Origin: Gammaproteobacteria bacterium
Lineage (GTDB): Bacteria; Pseudomonadota; Gammaproteobacteria; Steroidobacterales; Woeseiaceae
DNA length: 47,457 bases
Direction of reading: 5' to 3'
Assembly: GCA_030429005.1 (NCBI GenBank)
Contig: JAUIDP010000018.1
Coordinates: forward strand, 1 to 47,457
Part shown: piece by piece, positions 15,745 through 25,327 of the stretch
How positions within the stretch are numbered: the first letter of the stretch is position 1
Layout of the letters: each line of letters starts with the position of its first letter
The notes under the pieces: model-generated
What the model was told of the DNA's origin: nothing
What the model saw: only the letters and a program-made list of their open reading frames with translations
Database searches by the model: none
Position numbers and translations under genes: made by a program

Positions 15745-16229
15745 ATACGGTTGTCGGCATCATCATGGGCTCGCGTTCCGACTGGGACACGATGCAACAC
15801 GCAAGCAAAACCCTGGAAACACTCGGCATTGGCCACGAAGTCGAAGTCGTGTCTGCGCATCGCACGCCGGACAAACTGTTCGACTACGCGTCCGGCGCAG
15901 CGGCTAGAGGGTTACAGATCATCATAGCCGGCGCCGGCGGCGCCGCGCACCTGCCGGGCATGGCCGCGGCCAAGACACGGCTGCCGGTTCTCGGCGTACC
16001 GGTGCAATCCAAAGCGCTGAATGGTATGGATTCGCTGCTGTCCATCGCGCAAATGCCGGCGGGAATCCCGGTCGGCACGATGGCTATCGGCAAGGCAGGT
16101 GCGGTCAATGCCGCCCTGCTCGCGGCGGCGATGCTCGCCAATCATGACGAGGCGATTGCCGCAGCCCTCGACCAGTACCGCCAGGAGCAGACAGACCGGG
16201 TGCTCGGCGACAGCGACCCGAGCCAGTAG
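15741..16229 (+). CDS. purE: N5-carboxyaminoimidazole ribonucleotide mutase
   Basis: A 162-residue class I PurE, converting N5-CAIR to CAIR in purine synthesis. Motifs: [13 protein letters not shown] near the N-terminus, [16 protein letters not shown] near residue 34 and [19 protein letters not shown] near residue 55, which hold the active-site Ser, His and Gly-rich loop. It overlaps darP by 4 nt and precedes purK by 11 nt; class I PurE acts with PurK. Confidence 0.97.
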   Translation: MNTVVGIIMGSRSDWDTMQHASKTLETLGIGHEVEVVSAHRTPDKLFDYASGAAARGLQIIIAGAGGAAHLPGMAAAKTRLPVLGVPVQSKALNGMDSLLSIAQMPAGIPVGTMAIGKAGAVNAALLAAAMLANHDEAIAAALDQYRQEQTDRVLGDSDPSQ

Positions 16230-16240
16230 ACCCCGGTCCG

Positions 16241-17329
16241 ATGCGTATCGGTATCATCGGCGCTGGTCAACTCGGCCAAATGCTTGGCCACGCAGCAGCC
16301 GATCTCGGCATGCAGTGTACTTTCGTGGATCCGTCGGAAGCGCCACCGGCAGCCAGCTGCGGTGACGTCATCCAGGCCCCCTTCGACGATGCCACGGCGC
16401 TGGCGAAGCTGGCCCGCGCAAGCGACGTGGTGACCTACGAGTTCGAAAATGTCTCCGTTGAGGCGCTGCAGGAAATCCGTGACCGGGTGCCGGTCTATCC
16501 GCCGCCGTCTGCCTTGCGGCATGCGCAGGACCGGCTTGCGGAGAAACTGCTGTTCCAGAGCCTGGGCATTCCCTTGCCCGGCTTCCACCCGGTCGACTCA
16601 CGCGAAGACCTGGACGCCGCGGTGGCAGCCATTGGTTTGCCGATGGTCGTCAAGACCCGGCGTTTTGGCTACGACGGCAAGGGCCAGGTCGTGGTTCGCA
16701 ACGGCAGTGAACTCGACGCGGCCTGGCAGACGCTCGGCGATGTGCCGTTGATCGCCGAGGCCTGGGTGGAGTTCGATTTCGAAGTATCCGCGATAGGTGC
16801 ACGTAACACGGCGGGGCAGATCAGCAGCTACCCGCTGACGCGCAATCACCACGAGGACGGCATCCTGCGCACGTCACAGGCGCCGTATGACAACGAGGCG
16901 TTGCAGGATCGCGCCGACAGCTACCTGCGCAGCCTGCTGCAAAAACTCGACTATGTCGGGGTACTGGCGCTGGAGCTGTTTGTCGCCGGCGATGCGCTGC
17001 TCGCCAATGAATTTGCGCCGCGCGTGCACAACTCGGGCCACTGGACCATCGAGGGTGCGAGCCCCAGCCAGTTCACGGCGCACCTGCTGGCCATCAGCGG
17101 TGCGGACCTCGCGACGCCCGAAATGCGCGGATTTGCCGGCATGCTGAACCTGATCGGCGAGATTCCGGACGCGGCACGAAGCCTGCCGGCCGGCAGCTTG
17201 CATGATTATGGCAAGGAAGCCCGGGCGGGGCGAAAACTCGGCCACATCACCGTTGTGGCCGCTTCCGCCGCCGAACGCGACGCCCGGTTGGCCTCGATTG
17301 AGCAAATTGTGAGCAAGTTCAATGTCTGA
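16241..17329 (+). CDS. purK: N5-carboxyaminoimidazole ribonucleotide synthase
   Basis: A 362-residue ATP-grasp enzyme that makes N5-CAIR from AIR, bicarbonate and ATP. The N-terminal domain starts MRIGIIGAGQLGQMLGHAA, the ATP-grasp core carries VVKTRRFGYDGKGQVVV near residue 137, and EFAPRVHNSGHWTIEGA near residue 260 is the signature for PurK. It follows purE by 11 nt without a clear Shine-Dalgarno sequence. It belongs to the darP-purE-purK run. Confidence 0.97.
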   Translation: MRIGIIGAGQLGQMLGHAAADLGMQCTFVDPSEAPPAASCGDVIQAPFDDATALAKLARASDVVTYEFENVSVEALQEIRDRVPVYPPPSALRHAQDRLAEKLLFQSLGIPLPGFHPVDSREDLDAAVAAIGLPMVVKTRRFGYDGKGQVVVRNGSELDAAWQTLGDVPLIAEAWVEFDFEVSAIGARNTAGQISSYPLTRNHHEDGILRTSQAPYDNEALQDRADSYLRSLLQKLDYVGVLALELFVAGDALLANEFAPRVHNSGHWTIEGASPSQFTAHLLAISGADLATPEMRGFAGMLNLIGEIPDAARSLPAGSLHDYGKEARAGRKLGHITVVAASAAERDARLASIEQIVSKFNV

Positions 17330-17394
17330 AACGTTACCGCGGTCCGGTGCAAAGCCCGAAAAACCGGGTAAACTTGCAAAAAAATGAAGAACCT

Positions 17395-18603
17395 ATGTCC
17401 TATTTAGAGCATTTTGGCCTGAAAGAGCAGCCGTTTCGGCTGACACCCGATCCGGAGTTCCTGTACTGGAGCATGCAGCATGCGCGTGCCAAGGCATACA
17501 TGGAGTCGACGATCTGGCTGGCCGATGGTTTCGTCGTCATCACCGGCGAAATCGGCTCCGGCAAGACGACGCTGTTGCAGTCTTTTCTCGACGAACTGGA
17601 CGACGATATCGTCTACGCCGTCATTTCCCAGACGCAACTGTCGGCGACCCAGTTCCTGCAGGCCGTCCTGACCGAGTTCGGTTTCAAGCCCTTCGAAAAA
17701 CGCAAGGTCGAACTGCTCGACATCCTGAACTCCTTCCTCGTCGAACAGTATTCGAATGGCAAGAAGGTCGTACTGATTATCGACGAAGCGCAGAACCTCA
17801 GCACCAAGGTGCTCGAGGAAATCCGCATGTTGTCCGGGATCGAAACGCACAAGGAAAAAGTCCTGCGCATTATCCTGGCCGGCCAGCCGGAACTGAAGGA
17901 CGCGCTCGACGCCCCGAACATGAAGCAACTGCTGCAGCGTGTTCGGCTGCGGTTTCACCTGGGCCCGCTGTCGCTGGACGATATCAGCCAGTACATCTCG
18001 CATCGCATGGCCGTTGCCGGCAAGACGGACGGCAACGTCTTCGGCGATGACTGCTACGAGATCATCTACAACTACTCGGGCGGTATTCCACGGCTCGTCA
18101 ATACGCTTTGCGATACCGCGTTGCTGGTGGCCTTTGCCGACGAAAAACAGCAGCTCGACGCCGACGACATCATGGCCGCTGTCGAAGAACTGGGCTGGAA
18201 GGAATTCGAGAGCGATACCGGGCGCTTCACCCGGCTCGACAATTTCGCCGCCCGGCACGCCGCCGCCCAACATGTCACGCAGATTGAAATCCGGTCGGAG
18301 GGTGAAAGCATTTCAGTGCAGTCTTTCGGCCCGGGGCGCGTCATCATTGGCCGCTCACCGGACAACGAGATTTGCATCAAGAGCAAGTTCGTCAGCCGGC
18401 ATCACGCACAACTGATCACCGATGACGAAGGTTGTACGATCGAAGACCTGAACAGCACCAACGGCGTCTTCGTTGCCGATCGGCAGGTCAAGAAGCAGCG
18501 TCTGAATGACGGCGACGTCATCGCGCTCGGCGCGCACGACCTGGTCTATACCGACCTGCGCGATGCGGACGACAACGAAGAAGAGGAAGAGGAAAGCGCC
18601 TAG
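17395..18603 (+). CDS. ExeA-type AAA+ ATPase fused to an FHA domain
   Basis: A 402-residue cytoplasmic protein. The first 270 residues are an ExeA/MshM-type ATPase (MSYLEHFGLKEQPFRLTPDP), with Walker A GEIGSGKTT near residue 51 and Walker B VVLIIDEAQNL near residue 125. ExeA relatives normally end in a membrane segment and a peptidoglycan-binding domain; here that part is replaced by an FHA domain (IIGRSPDNEICIKSKFVSRHHAQL, then DLNSTNGVFV) and an acidic tail (DADDNEEEEEESA). FHA domains bind phosphothreonine, so the ATPase may be recruited by a kinase target. ATG 17395 fits the family start; an upstream TTG frame is not conserved. Neighbours give no direct clue. Confidence 0.85.
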   Translation: MSYLEHFGLKEQPFRLTPDPEFLYWSMQHARAKAYMESTIWLADGFVVITGEIGSGKTTLLQSFLDELDDDIVYAVISQTQLSATQFLQAVLTEFGFKPFEKRKVELLDILNSFLVEQYSNGKKVVLIIDEAQNLSTKVLEEIRMLSGIETHKEKVLRIILAGQPELKDALDAPNMKQLLQRVRLRFHLGPLSLDDISQYISHRMAVAGKTDGNVFGDDCYEIIYNYSGGIPRLVNTLCDTALLVAFADEKQQLDADDIMAAVEELGWKEFESDTGRFTRLDNFAARHAAAQHVTQIEIRSEGESISVQSFGPGRVIIGRSPDNEICIKSKFVSRHHAQLITDDEGCTIEDLNSTNGVFVADRQVKKQRLNDGDVIALGAHDLVYTDLRDADDNEEEEEESA

Positions 18604-18627
18604 GCCGAAACCGGCCGCTGGCTAAGA

Positions 18628-18834
18628 TCAATTGCCCGTGCGACGTTCCGTCGTCCGGTAATCACGGCGTTTTAGCAGGACCACCAGTCCCGCAACCAGG
18701 CAAAACAGGCCGGTCGCGAAGCAAATCGTCGGCCAGTACCAGTGATTGACGTACATCGAAGCGCCCAGGCACAAGCCGCCGACCATCAGGTAGAAGTACG
18801 GCAGCGACTCGTAAATTGGCTTGGCAACCCACAT
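18628..18834 (-). CDS. Small membrane protein, two transmembrane segments
   Basis: A 68-residue protein with two hydrophobic helices (YFYLMVGGLCLGASMYV and WPTICFATGLFCLVAGLVVLL) joined by a short NHWY loop and ending in a basic RRDYRTTERRTGN tail, which should face the cytoplasm. A GAGG motif sits just before the ATG. It lies 61 nt downstream of the 55-residue gene on the same strand and is convergent with the AAA-FHA gene. No family assigned. Confidence 0.75.
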   Translation of the reverse strand: MWVAKPIYESLPYFYLMVGGLCLGASMYVNHWYWPTICFATGLFCLVAGLVVLLKRRDYRTTERRTGN

Positions 18835-18895
18835 AGTCCCTCATTTTTTACACGGGGAGCGCCTGTGAGTCCAGTGGCTTGGCGCGATTGTCGGG

Positions 18896-19063
18896 CTAAC
18901 CGTTGCGGCTGAACAGATTGATCAGGCGGGAAAGAATGGACGGCGACATGCCCTCGACATCCAGGTCCGGTTCACGGTCGGCCCCGTCCGCACGCAGACT
19001 TTGCACCAGTTGCTGGGATTTCGCGTCGAGTTCAGCCTCAGTTGTTGTATTTTCGAATGCCAT
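18896..19063 (-). CDS. Unrecognised 55-residue protein
   Basis: A short frame from ATG 19061-19063 to TAG 18896-18898. It reads MAFENTTTEAELDAKSQQLV, an acidic middle (RADGADREPDLDVEG) and a hydrophobic-basic end (SPSILSRLINLFSRNG) that could form an amphipathic helix. A strong GGAGGG ribosome binding site stands about 8 nt before the ATG, which is the best evidence for translation. It sits between tldD (upstream, gap about 110 nt) and the small membrane protein (downstream, gap 61 nt), all on the minus strand, so the two small proteins may be expressed together. No function can be assigned. Confidence 0.7.
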   Translation of the reverse strand: MAFENTTTEAELDAKSQQLVQSLRADGADREPDLDVEGMSPSILSRLINLFSRNG

Positions 19064-19175
19064 CAAGTCGTCCCTCCGTTTGACCGGGACACATTACATA
19101 AAGGGAAGTAAAAATTGAGTGAACCGACTCACAGTGTCGTCTGTGACCTGTGGCACGGCACCTTATGTTAAGCGT

Positions 19176-20627
19176 TCAGGCTGTGCCCCCGACGGTAATC
19201 TCGTCGATGCGCAGTGTGGGCTGCCCGACGCCGACCGGGACTGACTGACCTTCCTTGCCGCAGGTCCCGACACCACTGTCGAGTTTCATGTCGTTGCCGA
19301 TCATCGAAATCTTCGACAGGGCTTGTGGACCGTCGCCGATCAGCATTGCGCCCTTGACCGGAACCGTGATCTTGCCGTTTTCGATCAGGTAGGCCTCGGA
19401 GGCCGAAAACACGAATTTGCCGGACGTGATGTCGACCTGGCCGCCACCGAAATTCGGCGCGTACAGGCCTTTATCCACGGACGCGATGATGTCGTCGGGC
19501 TCGTGCGAGCCCGCCAGCATGTAGGTATTGGTCATTCGCGGCATCGGCATATGCGCAAAGGACTCGCGGCGGCCGTTGCCGGTCGGCGCAACCCCCATCA
19601 ACCGCGCATTCAGCTTGTCCTGCATGTATCCGCGCAGGATGCCGTTTTCCACCAGCACGTTGTACTGGCCTGCCGTTCCCTCGTCGTCGATGGCCAGCGA
19701 ACCGCGCCTGTCCGGCAATGTGCCGTCGTCGACAATCGTGCACTCCTCGGAAGCCACGCGTTCGCCGACGCGCCCGGAAAACGCCGATGTACCCTTGCGA
19801 TTGAAGTCACCTTCGAGCCCGTGGCCAACGGCCTCGTGCAACAGGATACCGGGCCAGCCGGGACCCAGGACGACCGGCATCGACCCGGCCGGCGCGGCGA
19901 CGGCTTCCAGCTGCACCTGCGCCTGGCGCACAGCCTCGCGCGCGTATTCCATGGGCAAATCACCATTGGCAAAGTAGTGCAGGTCCGCCCGTGCACCGCC
20001 ACCGGCATAGCCCTGCTCGCGTCGCCCGTTCTCCTGCAGGATCACGCTGACGTTGAAGCGCACCAGCGGCCGGACATCGGCTGCCAGCGTACCGTCGGAC
20101 GCCGCGACGAGAACCAGTTCGTGGCTGCTGGTCAGGCTCAGGATGACCTGCTCGATGCGAGGATCCAGCGCCCGCGTTTCGCGGTCCACCCGGGCCAGCA
20201 TCGCAGTCTTGTCTGCATCAGCAATGCTGCTGGTCGGATCTGCCGCGGCATACAACGGCGCCTGCTGGCTCCGTTGCCACGCCTGCAGGGACTTTGACTC
20301 GCCGGCCCTGGCAATTGCCCTGGCGGCGGCCGCCGCCTGTTCCAGCGCCGGCAGCATCAGTTCGTCGGAGTAGGCGAAGCCGGTTTTTTCACCACTGACG
20401 GCACGGACACCGACACCCTGGTTATGGTTGAAACTGCCCTCGCGTACGATTCCGTCTTCGACCGTCCAGCTCTCCTGCCGGCTGACCTGGAAGTACAGGT
20501 CGGCGTAGTCCACGCCACGCGTCAACATCGAACCCAGTGTCGTGTTGAGATGCCCTTCGTTCAGTCCGGCGGGTTCCAGTGTGCGCAGCATGACTGCGTC
20601 AATCGTATCTTCCTGGCTTGTGCTCAA
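19176..20627 (-). CDS. tldD: Metalloprotease TldD
   Basis: A 483-residue catalytic partner of PmbA/TldE. The zinc motif is in [14 protein letters not shown] near residue 265 (HExxxH). Other family blocks are [20 protein letters not shown] near residue 40, [18 protein letters not shown] near residue 317 and the C-terminal [17 protein letters not shown]. The TldD/E complex degrades or trims unfolded peptides and matures some RiPPs. The longest start is TTG 20625-20627; ATG 20589-20591 is 12 codons in and also plausible. It ends the long holA-to-tldD run, 15 nt after the nitrilase-like gene. Confidence 0.95.
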   Translation of the reverse strand: MSTSQEDTIDAVMLRTLEPAGLNEGHLNTTLGSMLTRGVDYADLYFQVSRQESWTVEDGIVREGSFNHNQGVGVRAVSGEKTGFAYSDELMLPALEQAAAAARAIARAGESKSLQAWQRSQQAPLYAAADPTSSIADADKTAMLARVDRETRALDPRIEQVILSLTSSHELVLVAASDGTLAADVRPLVRFNVSVILQENGRREQGYAGGGARADLHYFANGDLPMEYAREAVRQAQVQLEAVAAPAGSMPVVLGPGWPGILLHEAVGHGLEGDFNRKGTSAFSGRVGERVASEECTIVDDGTLPDRRGSLAIDDEGTAGQYNVLVENGILRGYMQDKLNARLMGVAPTGNGRRESFAHMPMPRMTNTYMLAGSHEPDDIIASVDKGLYAPNFGGGQVDITSGKFVFSASEAYLIENGKITVPVKGAMLIGDGPQALSKISMIGNDMKLDSGVGTCGKEGQSVPVGVGQPTLRIDEITVGGTA

Positions 20628-20642
20628 TCTCTTGTCCAGTTG

Positions 20643-21458
20643 CTAGTCAGTCGTAAACCGCCGGTTGGCAAGGGCCGGAAACTCGGCGCGCAGCCTGGCC
20701 GGCAGTTCAGGATCGATATCGGCCGCTACAACGCCGTCGCCGGTCGCCTGTTCGGCAAGGATGCGCCCCCAAGGATCCACAATCAGCGAATGCCCGAACG
20801 TTGCCCTGCCGTCAGCGTGCTCGCCATATTGCCCGGGCGCGATGACATACGCCAGATTTTCGATCGCCCTTGCACGCTGGAGTATATGCCAGTGGGCTTC
20901 ACCGGTCGTCTTCGTGAACGCCGCGGGAATCGTGAACACCGTGGCACCGTCGTCCACGAGCCGGCGAAACATCTCCGGAAAACGCAGGTCGTAGCAGATC
21001 GACAACCCGATGCGGCCGACCGGCGAGTCGACGCAGACCAGGTCGTCGCCCGGGTACATCGACCAGGACTCCTGGTAGGACTCCTCGCCGTCCGGCAGCG
21101 TGACATCGAACAGGTGCAATTTTCGATAGCAGGCCTGCTCTGCACCACTCGCGTCGTATACCGGGCAAGCGCCGTAAACCCGCTCCGGCTCGGGCGATGC
21201 CAGCGGCATGCTGCCTGCCACGATCCACAGCTGAAGGCGTGCCGACGTGGCCGCGAGGAAGTCCTGGATCGGCCCGGTACCCGGCTGTTCTGCATGCGCG
21301 TTCTTGTCACGACCCTTCCTGCCCATAAAGGCGAAATTCTCCGGCAGGACCGCAAGCTCGACATCGTCAGCCGCGGCTTCCTGCAACAGGCGTTCAGCCA
21401 GTTCGAGGTTGGCGCTCACACTGGCGCCGCTGTTCATCTGGATTGCTGCTACGCGCAT
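20643..21458 (-). CDS. Nit-family carbon-nitrogen hydrolase (probable deaminated glutathione amidase)
   Basis: A 271-residue nitrilase-superfamily protein with the complete catalytic triad: Glu40 in LPENFAFMG, Lys113 in YRKLHLFDV and Cys155 in SICYDLRFPE. The FDV and CYDLRFPE contexts match the Nit1/YbeM-type branch that repairs deaminated glutathione, and its place between yhdP and tldD is conserved in many gammaproteobacteria. ATG at 21456-21458 (MRVAAIQMNSG) is the natural start; a 12-residue upstream extension overlapping yhdP is open but not family-like. Gaps of about 15 nt on both sides imply co-transcription. Confidence 0.9.
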   Translation of the reverse strand: MRVAAIQMNSGASVSANLELAERLLQEAAADDVELAVLPENFAFMGRKGRDKNAHAEQPGTGPIQDFLAATSARLQLWIVAGSMPLASPEPERVYGACPVYDASGAEQACYRKLHLFDVTLPDGEESYQESWSMYPGDDLVCVDSPVGRIGLSICYDLRFPEMFRRLVDDGATVFTIPAAFTKTTGEAHWHILQRARAIENLAYVIAPGQYGEHADGRATFGHSLIVDPWGRILAEQATGDGVVAADIDPELPARLRAEFPALANRRFTTD

Positions 21459-21472
21459 CCTGTTTTGCTCCT

Positions 21473-24400
21473 TTACTCTGCGTCTTCCAGGCAACCGGCC
21501 AGCAGACCCTGCTCGGCAAAGTTTTCTGCACTGACCGACTCGATTGTCGGTTCATCCCAGGAGCCGCCAATCGAATAATAGACCTGGCCGACTTCGCTGA
21601 GTGGCTTCTTGAAGATCCTTGAAAAAATAAATACAACAGCGGCGACCGTCGGGCCGCCCAAAGCGGCTCCCACCACCGGCAACGCGTCACCGAAACTCGC
21701 GCTGACCACGGCCGTCTGGTCGTAGTCGCGATCGACCAGCCCGGCACGGCCGACAACGCCAATCTGTGCCGCGGGCCCCTCGAGCGACAGGTTGCAGGTG
21801 AACGCCTGGCCTTCGACCAATGTGAACCGGCCACGAATCTGGTCGAAGCCGAAGCCCTTGTTGAAGACATCGCGAAAATCCAGCGACAGCCGCCGCGGCA
21901 GGGCCACAACACTCATCAGGCCGAACATCCTGCCGGCGCCCGGCTCCACCTCGCTGAGTTGCCCGGTGCCGACTCGTACGACCGCTTCGCCGCTCAGCGT
22001 GTCGCGAAAGTCGTCGCGCGGGCCGCCGGACCAATGTACATCGAACTCCAGTTTGAAATCATCCGACACGATGCCGGGCGCATAGTCCAGGCGGCGCATC
22101 GTCGCCTCGACATCCGTGCTCTTCATCGTTGCCGTCAGGTAACTGCGGCTGCCGGCCGGGTCCGCCTCGTCGACGACCCAGCGGCCGCTACCGGCGATCT
22201 CGAAGGAATCATCCTGCGTCAGCAAGTCGCTCGTCTCGAGCCCATCCGGCGTTTTCACGAGGTTCGCGTGCACCTTGCCGAGAAAGCGTGTTCCAATTGC
22301 GAACTCATCGACATCGACGGTAATCGGCGGCAGGTTGCGCGGATCGAGATTGGCTGACGGTCTGGACTCATCCCGGTTCTCGTCGCCCGGCAGAACCATG
22401 CGGTCCATGTCAATGACCAGCGGCAGGCCCGCCGTGAAGTCGTAGGGAATGGACGCCGACCCCAGCATCTCGGGCCCCTCGACCTGCACCAGCCATTCCT
22501 GCGCGCCGCGATCGAAGCGTACCTTGTGGTCCTGCACATGCTGGCCGAACATGAACAGGTTGTCGACGACCATCTCCGCCGAGCGGATGCGCTCGCCGAG
22601 CCCGGGCCTGCCGGCCGTGTCGCGGCGACGCGCGAGCCAGTCCTGCAACATGACCGTATCGGTCCTGCCACGCAGATGCAGGCCGCGAATGTCGGCAACT
22701 TCTGCATCGTCCTGGCCGAAAGCAACAACACCGCGATCGAGGTCCCAGCGCTCGTTCTTCTTCGCGAACTCGATTCGCCATGACAGCAGGTCCTGTGCCG
22801 TACCGGTCGTCACGATTTCCACGCCGCCAGCCGGCATCTGCAGGCGGCCGGTCACCGGCAGCACCGCTTCTGCCGGCTTTCCAAGTGGCTGCGGCAGGTT
22901 GATTGCAAGGCCCTCGAGATCGCTGTACAGCTCGACCTGAAACGGCTGCTGGTCCTGCTCCTGGCCCCGCGCAAACAGCAATCGCGCTTCGTAATTCGTC
23001 TGGCCGGTCAGGTCGTCCGGCAGCGGTACGTCCAGCTCCGAGACAATCGCACTTGCCACGGCTGTCCCTTTCCCTGCGGCGATGATTCTGTAACCCGGCA
23101 TGGATTCCGGTGCCGGCTGCAACTCGATACTGACAGGCCCACCGAGAAATGTCCCCATGAACGCCTCGCTCGAAATATCGTCACGGCGAATCGTCACGGA
23201 CCCGGTCAGGTCTGTCACCGCTGCCGGGAAGCCCTGCACCTGCAGGTTGGCAAACCGTGGCTCAACATTGGACGTGAAGTCAAAACTCCGCCAATCGCGG
23301 ATGGGTACATTCAGTTCCAAATCAAAGTCGCCAATACCGTCGATGGCAATGCGTTCGAGGTTGCCTTTCAGCGTATCGATGCCAACCGGGCTTTTCGCCA
23401 GTAGCGTGCGAACCGCGTCCAGCGACCCGGACGACTGCAGGTAGACACTGAGCACCGGGTTGCGAAAATCGCCGATCTCGAGTTGAGCGTCCCTGATCAC
23501 CACACCTTCGTTGATGATCGTGTTGCGCTCGGTATGCAGGCGCATGTTGTCCACCGCGATTTCCAGGTCCAGGACTTCGGCAACCGGCCAGCGCCGCTGG
23601 TACTCGATTCTCGCGTCGACAACCCTGGCACTGACATGAAAGTGACCCTCGCCATCGTCGAAAGGCCAGTTGTCCAGCGGCCCCTGCAGCGTCAGTTTGC
23701 CGTTCGGTATACGGCCCGCCAGCAATCCTTCCTGGAACCATTCACTGGTGCGTGGCACGCGCGGAATGTACGGAATGTACTTCTTCGCCACCGCGATATC
23801 GTTGATGCTCCAGTTTGTCGACAGGTCGACGACGGGTCTGCGGCTGCCGTCTTCCAGGGACATTTCCACGCTGGATTCGAAAGCAAAGTCGGCATTGTTG
23901 AATACAATGCTGTCCGATAGCACCGTCGTCCGGTTGTTGCTGCGGCGCCAGATGATCGTGCCGGTCAGTTCGTCCAGTAGTACCGGCTCCGGCAACTGGG
24001 TCGGAATGTCGAGCGTCATGTCGGCCGAGTGAATATCAATCAGTCCGCCGGTCGCGTCGGAGCGCAGCAACGCCGAAAAACCACGCACACCCGGGAATTC
24101 TCCAACCGCCGCCACGCCGACGTTCTCCAGTTCCACGGCAATATCGAATCGCGGCGAATCGGTGTCGACATCGGACAACGCCGCCTGCAGGTTCCGGACC
24201 GTTCCGCCCGGCGCATAGTCGTCGAGTTTCTGCTGATGCTCGGCCTGCAGCCAGGGCCGCACCACGCGAACATCATCGATCTTCAGGTACGACGCACGCA
24301 CATCCAGTGTCGCGATCTTGCCATCGCTGTTGGTGCCGGCCTCGACCCGCAGATCGGTATCCGGCCAGCTGCCGCGACCAGTTTCCAGGCGGAAGCCATC

Positions 24401-25327
24401 CGCGGCGACCAGCCAGCCATCCGGTTCGTTGAGAAGATCGAGGCGTCCCTCGAAGGAAAAGGCCGGGCTGTCGCCGACACTGACTTCGTCGAGGTCGATG
24501 TTCGCCGTCGCCCGGCCGACACGACCCTCGTCGATCGAAACGGAAACACTGATGTCGCCACTACCGCTGCTGAACTGTGCCGCCTCGCTGGTGTGCAGCG
24601 TCGAGACGCCGGCCAGTTCGATATCGTTGATTTCGGCATCGATTTCCCAGCCAGGCGTTGAGCCGTCCGTAGCCACCAGCTGGGTCGCTGAAACGTCGAT
24701 CCGGTCGCCGATATCGCCAGGCAATTGCACGGTCGCATCCACTGCCGTGCGGACAGCATCGCGGCTGATCAACAACCGCGGAATTTCAAATTTCCTCGGC
24801 CTTGCGTCACCCGGCTGCACAAACCGGAGTGTCAGGTCTTCACCCAGGACCTCGATTCGACCGATCTGGCCATCGCCACCACCGGCCGGCCGTTCGGGCA
24901 GCAACTGGTCGGGCGGGCTGCCCTGGACCCACCACTGGCCGTCGTCGAGGCGACGGACTTCCAGCGTACTGTTGCGCACGAAGATCCGGTCGACGACCGC
25001 TTTGCGATCATTGACGATTCGCGACAGTGCGATGCCGACGCCGACTTCTTCAGCGGCGATTATGGTCAGGCCCGACTCCGGCGACACCAGCTCCGCGTTG
25101 TAAAATTCGACTTCCGGCCCGCGCAGGCCCCAGCGTGCGTCCATACCGGAAAACTGCACATCGAGGCCGATGGCGGTACTCGCCCAGGCCTTGATGTCGT
25201 CCTGGTACTCGGGCAGTCGCGGCAGGAACATGCGAAACAGCCCCAGCGCGATGGCCAGCAGGATAACAACTGTTGCGACCAGGTAGGCCGCATAGCGAAG
25301 CAGGCGTTGTATCAGCGTCCTGATCAC
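21473..25327 (-). CDS. yhdP: YhdP family AsmA-like protein (intermembrane phospholipid transport)
   Basis: A 1284-residue protein. It has an N-terminal membrane anchor (AAYLVATVVILLAIALGLF) followed by a very long periplasmic region of repeating beta-strands with the DUF3971 and AsmA-like C-terminal domains (GSGRWVVDEADPAGS, then RMFGLMSVVALPRRLSLDF and VGAALGGPTVAAVVFIFSRI near the end). Length and layout match YhdP, which with TamB and YdbH carries phospholipids between the inner and outer membranes. The start is GTG, overlapping the rng TGA stop by 4 nt (GTGA). Conserved order rng-yhdP-nit-tldD. Confidence 0.93.
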   Translation of the reverse strand: MIRTLIQRLLRYAAYLVATVVILLAIALGLFRMFLPRLPEYQDDIKAWASTAIGLDVQFSGMDARWGLRGPEVEFYNAELVSPESGLTIIAAEEVGVGIALSRIVNDRKAVVDRIFVRNSTLEVRRLDDGQWWVQGSPPDQLLPERPAGGGDGQIGRIEVLGEDLTLRFVQPGDARPRKFEIPRLLISRDAVRTAVDATVQLPGDIGDRIDVSATQLVATDGSTPGWEIDAEINDIELAGVSTLHTSEAAQFSSGSGDISVSVSIDEGRVGRATANIDLDEVSVGDSPAFSFEGRLDLLNEPDGWLVAADGFRLETGRGSWPDTDLRVEAGTNSDGKIATLDVRASYLKIDDVRVVRPWLQAEHQQKLDDYAPGGTVRNLQAALSDVDTDSPRFDIAVELENVGVAAVGEFPGVRGFSALLRSDATGGLIDIHSADMTLDIPTQLPEPVLLDELTGTIIWRRSNNRTTVLSDSIVFNNADFAFESSVEMSLEDGSRRPVVDLSTNWSINDIAVAKKYIPYIPRVPRTSEWFQEGLLAGRIPNGKLTLQGPLDNWPFDDGEGHFHVSARVVDARIEYQRRWPVAEVLDLEIAVDNMRLHTERNTIINEGVVIRDAQLEIGDFRNPVLSVYLQSSGSLDAVRTLLAKSPVGIDTLKGNLERIAIDGIGDFDLELNVPIRDWRSFDFTSNVEPRFANLQVQGFPAAVTDLTGSVTIRRDDISSEAFMGTFLGGPVSIELQPAPESMPGYRIIAAGKGTAVASAIVSELDVPLPDDLTGQTNYEARLLFARGQEQDQQPFQVELYSDLEGLAINLPQPLGKPAEAVLPVTGRLQMPAGGVEIVTTGTAQDLLSWRIEFAKKNERWDLDRGVVAFGQDDAEVADIRGLHLRGRTDTVMLQDWLARRRDTAGRPGLGERIRSAEMVVDNLFMFGQHVQDHKVRFDRGAQEWLVQVEGPEMLGSASIPYDFTAGLPLVIDMDRMVLPGDENRDESRPSANLDPRNLPPITVDVDEFAIGTRFLGKVHANLVKTPDGLETSDLLTQDDSFEIAGSGRWVVDEADPAGSRSYLTATMKSTDVEATMRRLDYAPGIVSDDFKLEFDVHWSGGPRDDFRDTLSGEAVVRVGTGQLSEVEPGAGRMFGLMSVVALPRRLSLDFRDVFNKGFGFDQIRGRFTLVEGQAFTCNLSLEGPAAQIGVVGRAGLVDRDYDQTAVVSASFGDALPVVGAALGGPTVAAVVFIFSRIFKKPLSEVGQVYYSIGGSWDEPTIESVSAENFAEQGLLAGCLEDAE

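Noticed and set aside
18603-18616. Terminator after the AAA-FHA gene (GGCCG-AAAC-CGGCC)
   Set aside because: Only a 5-bp stem with no T-run on either strand; too weak to call.
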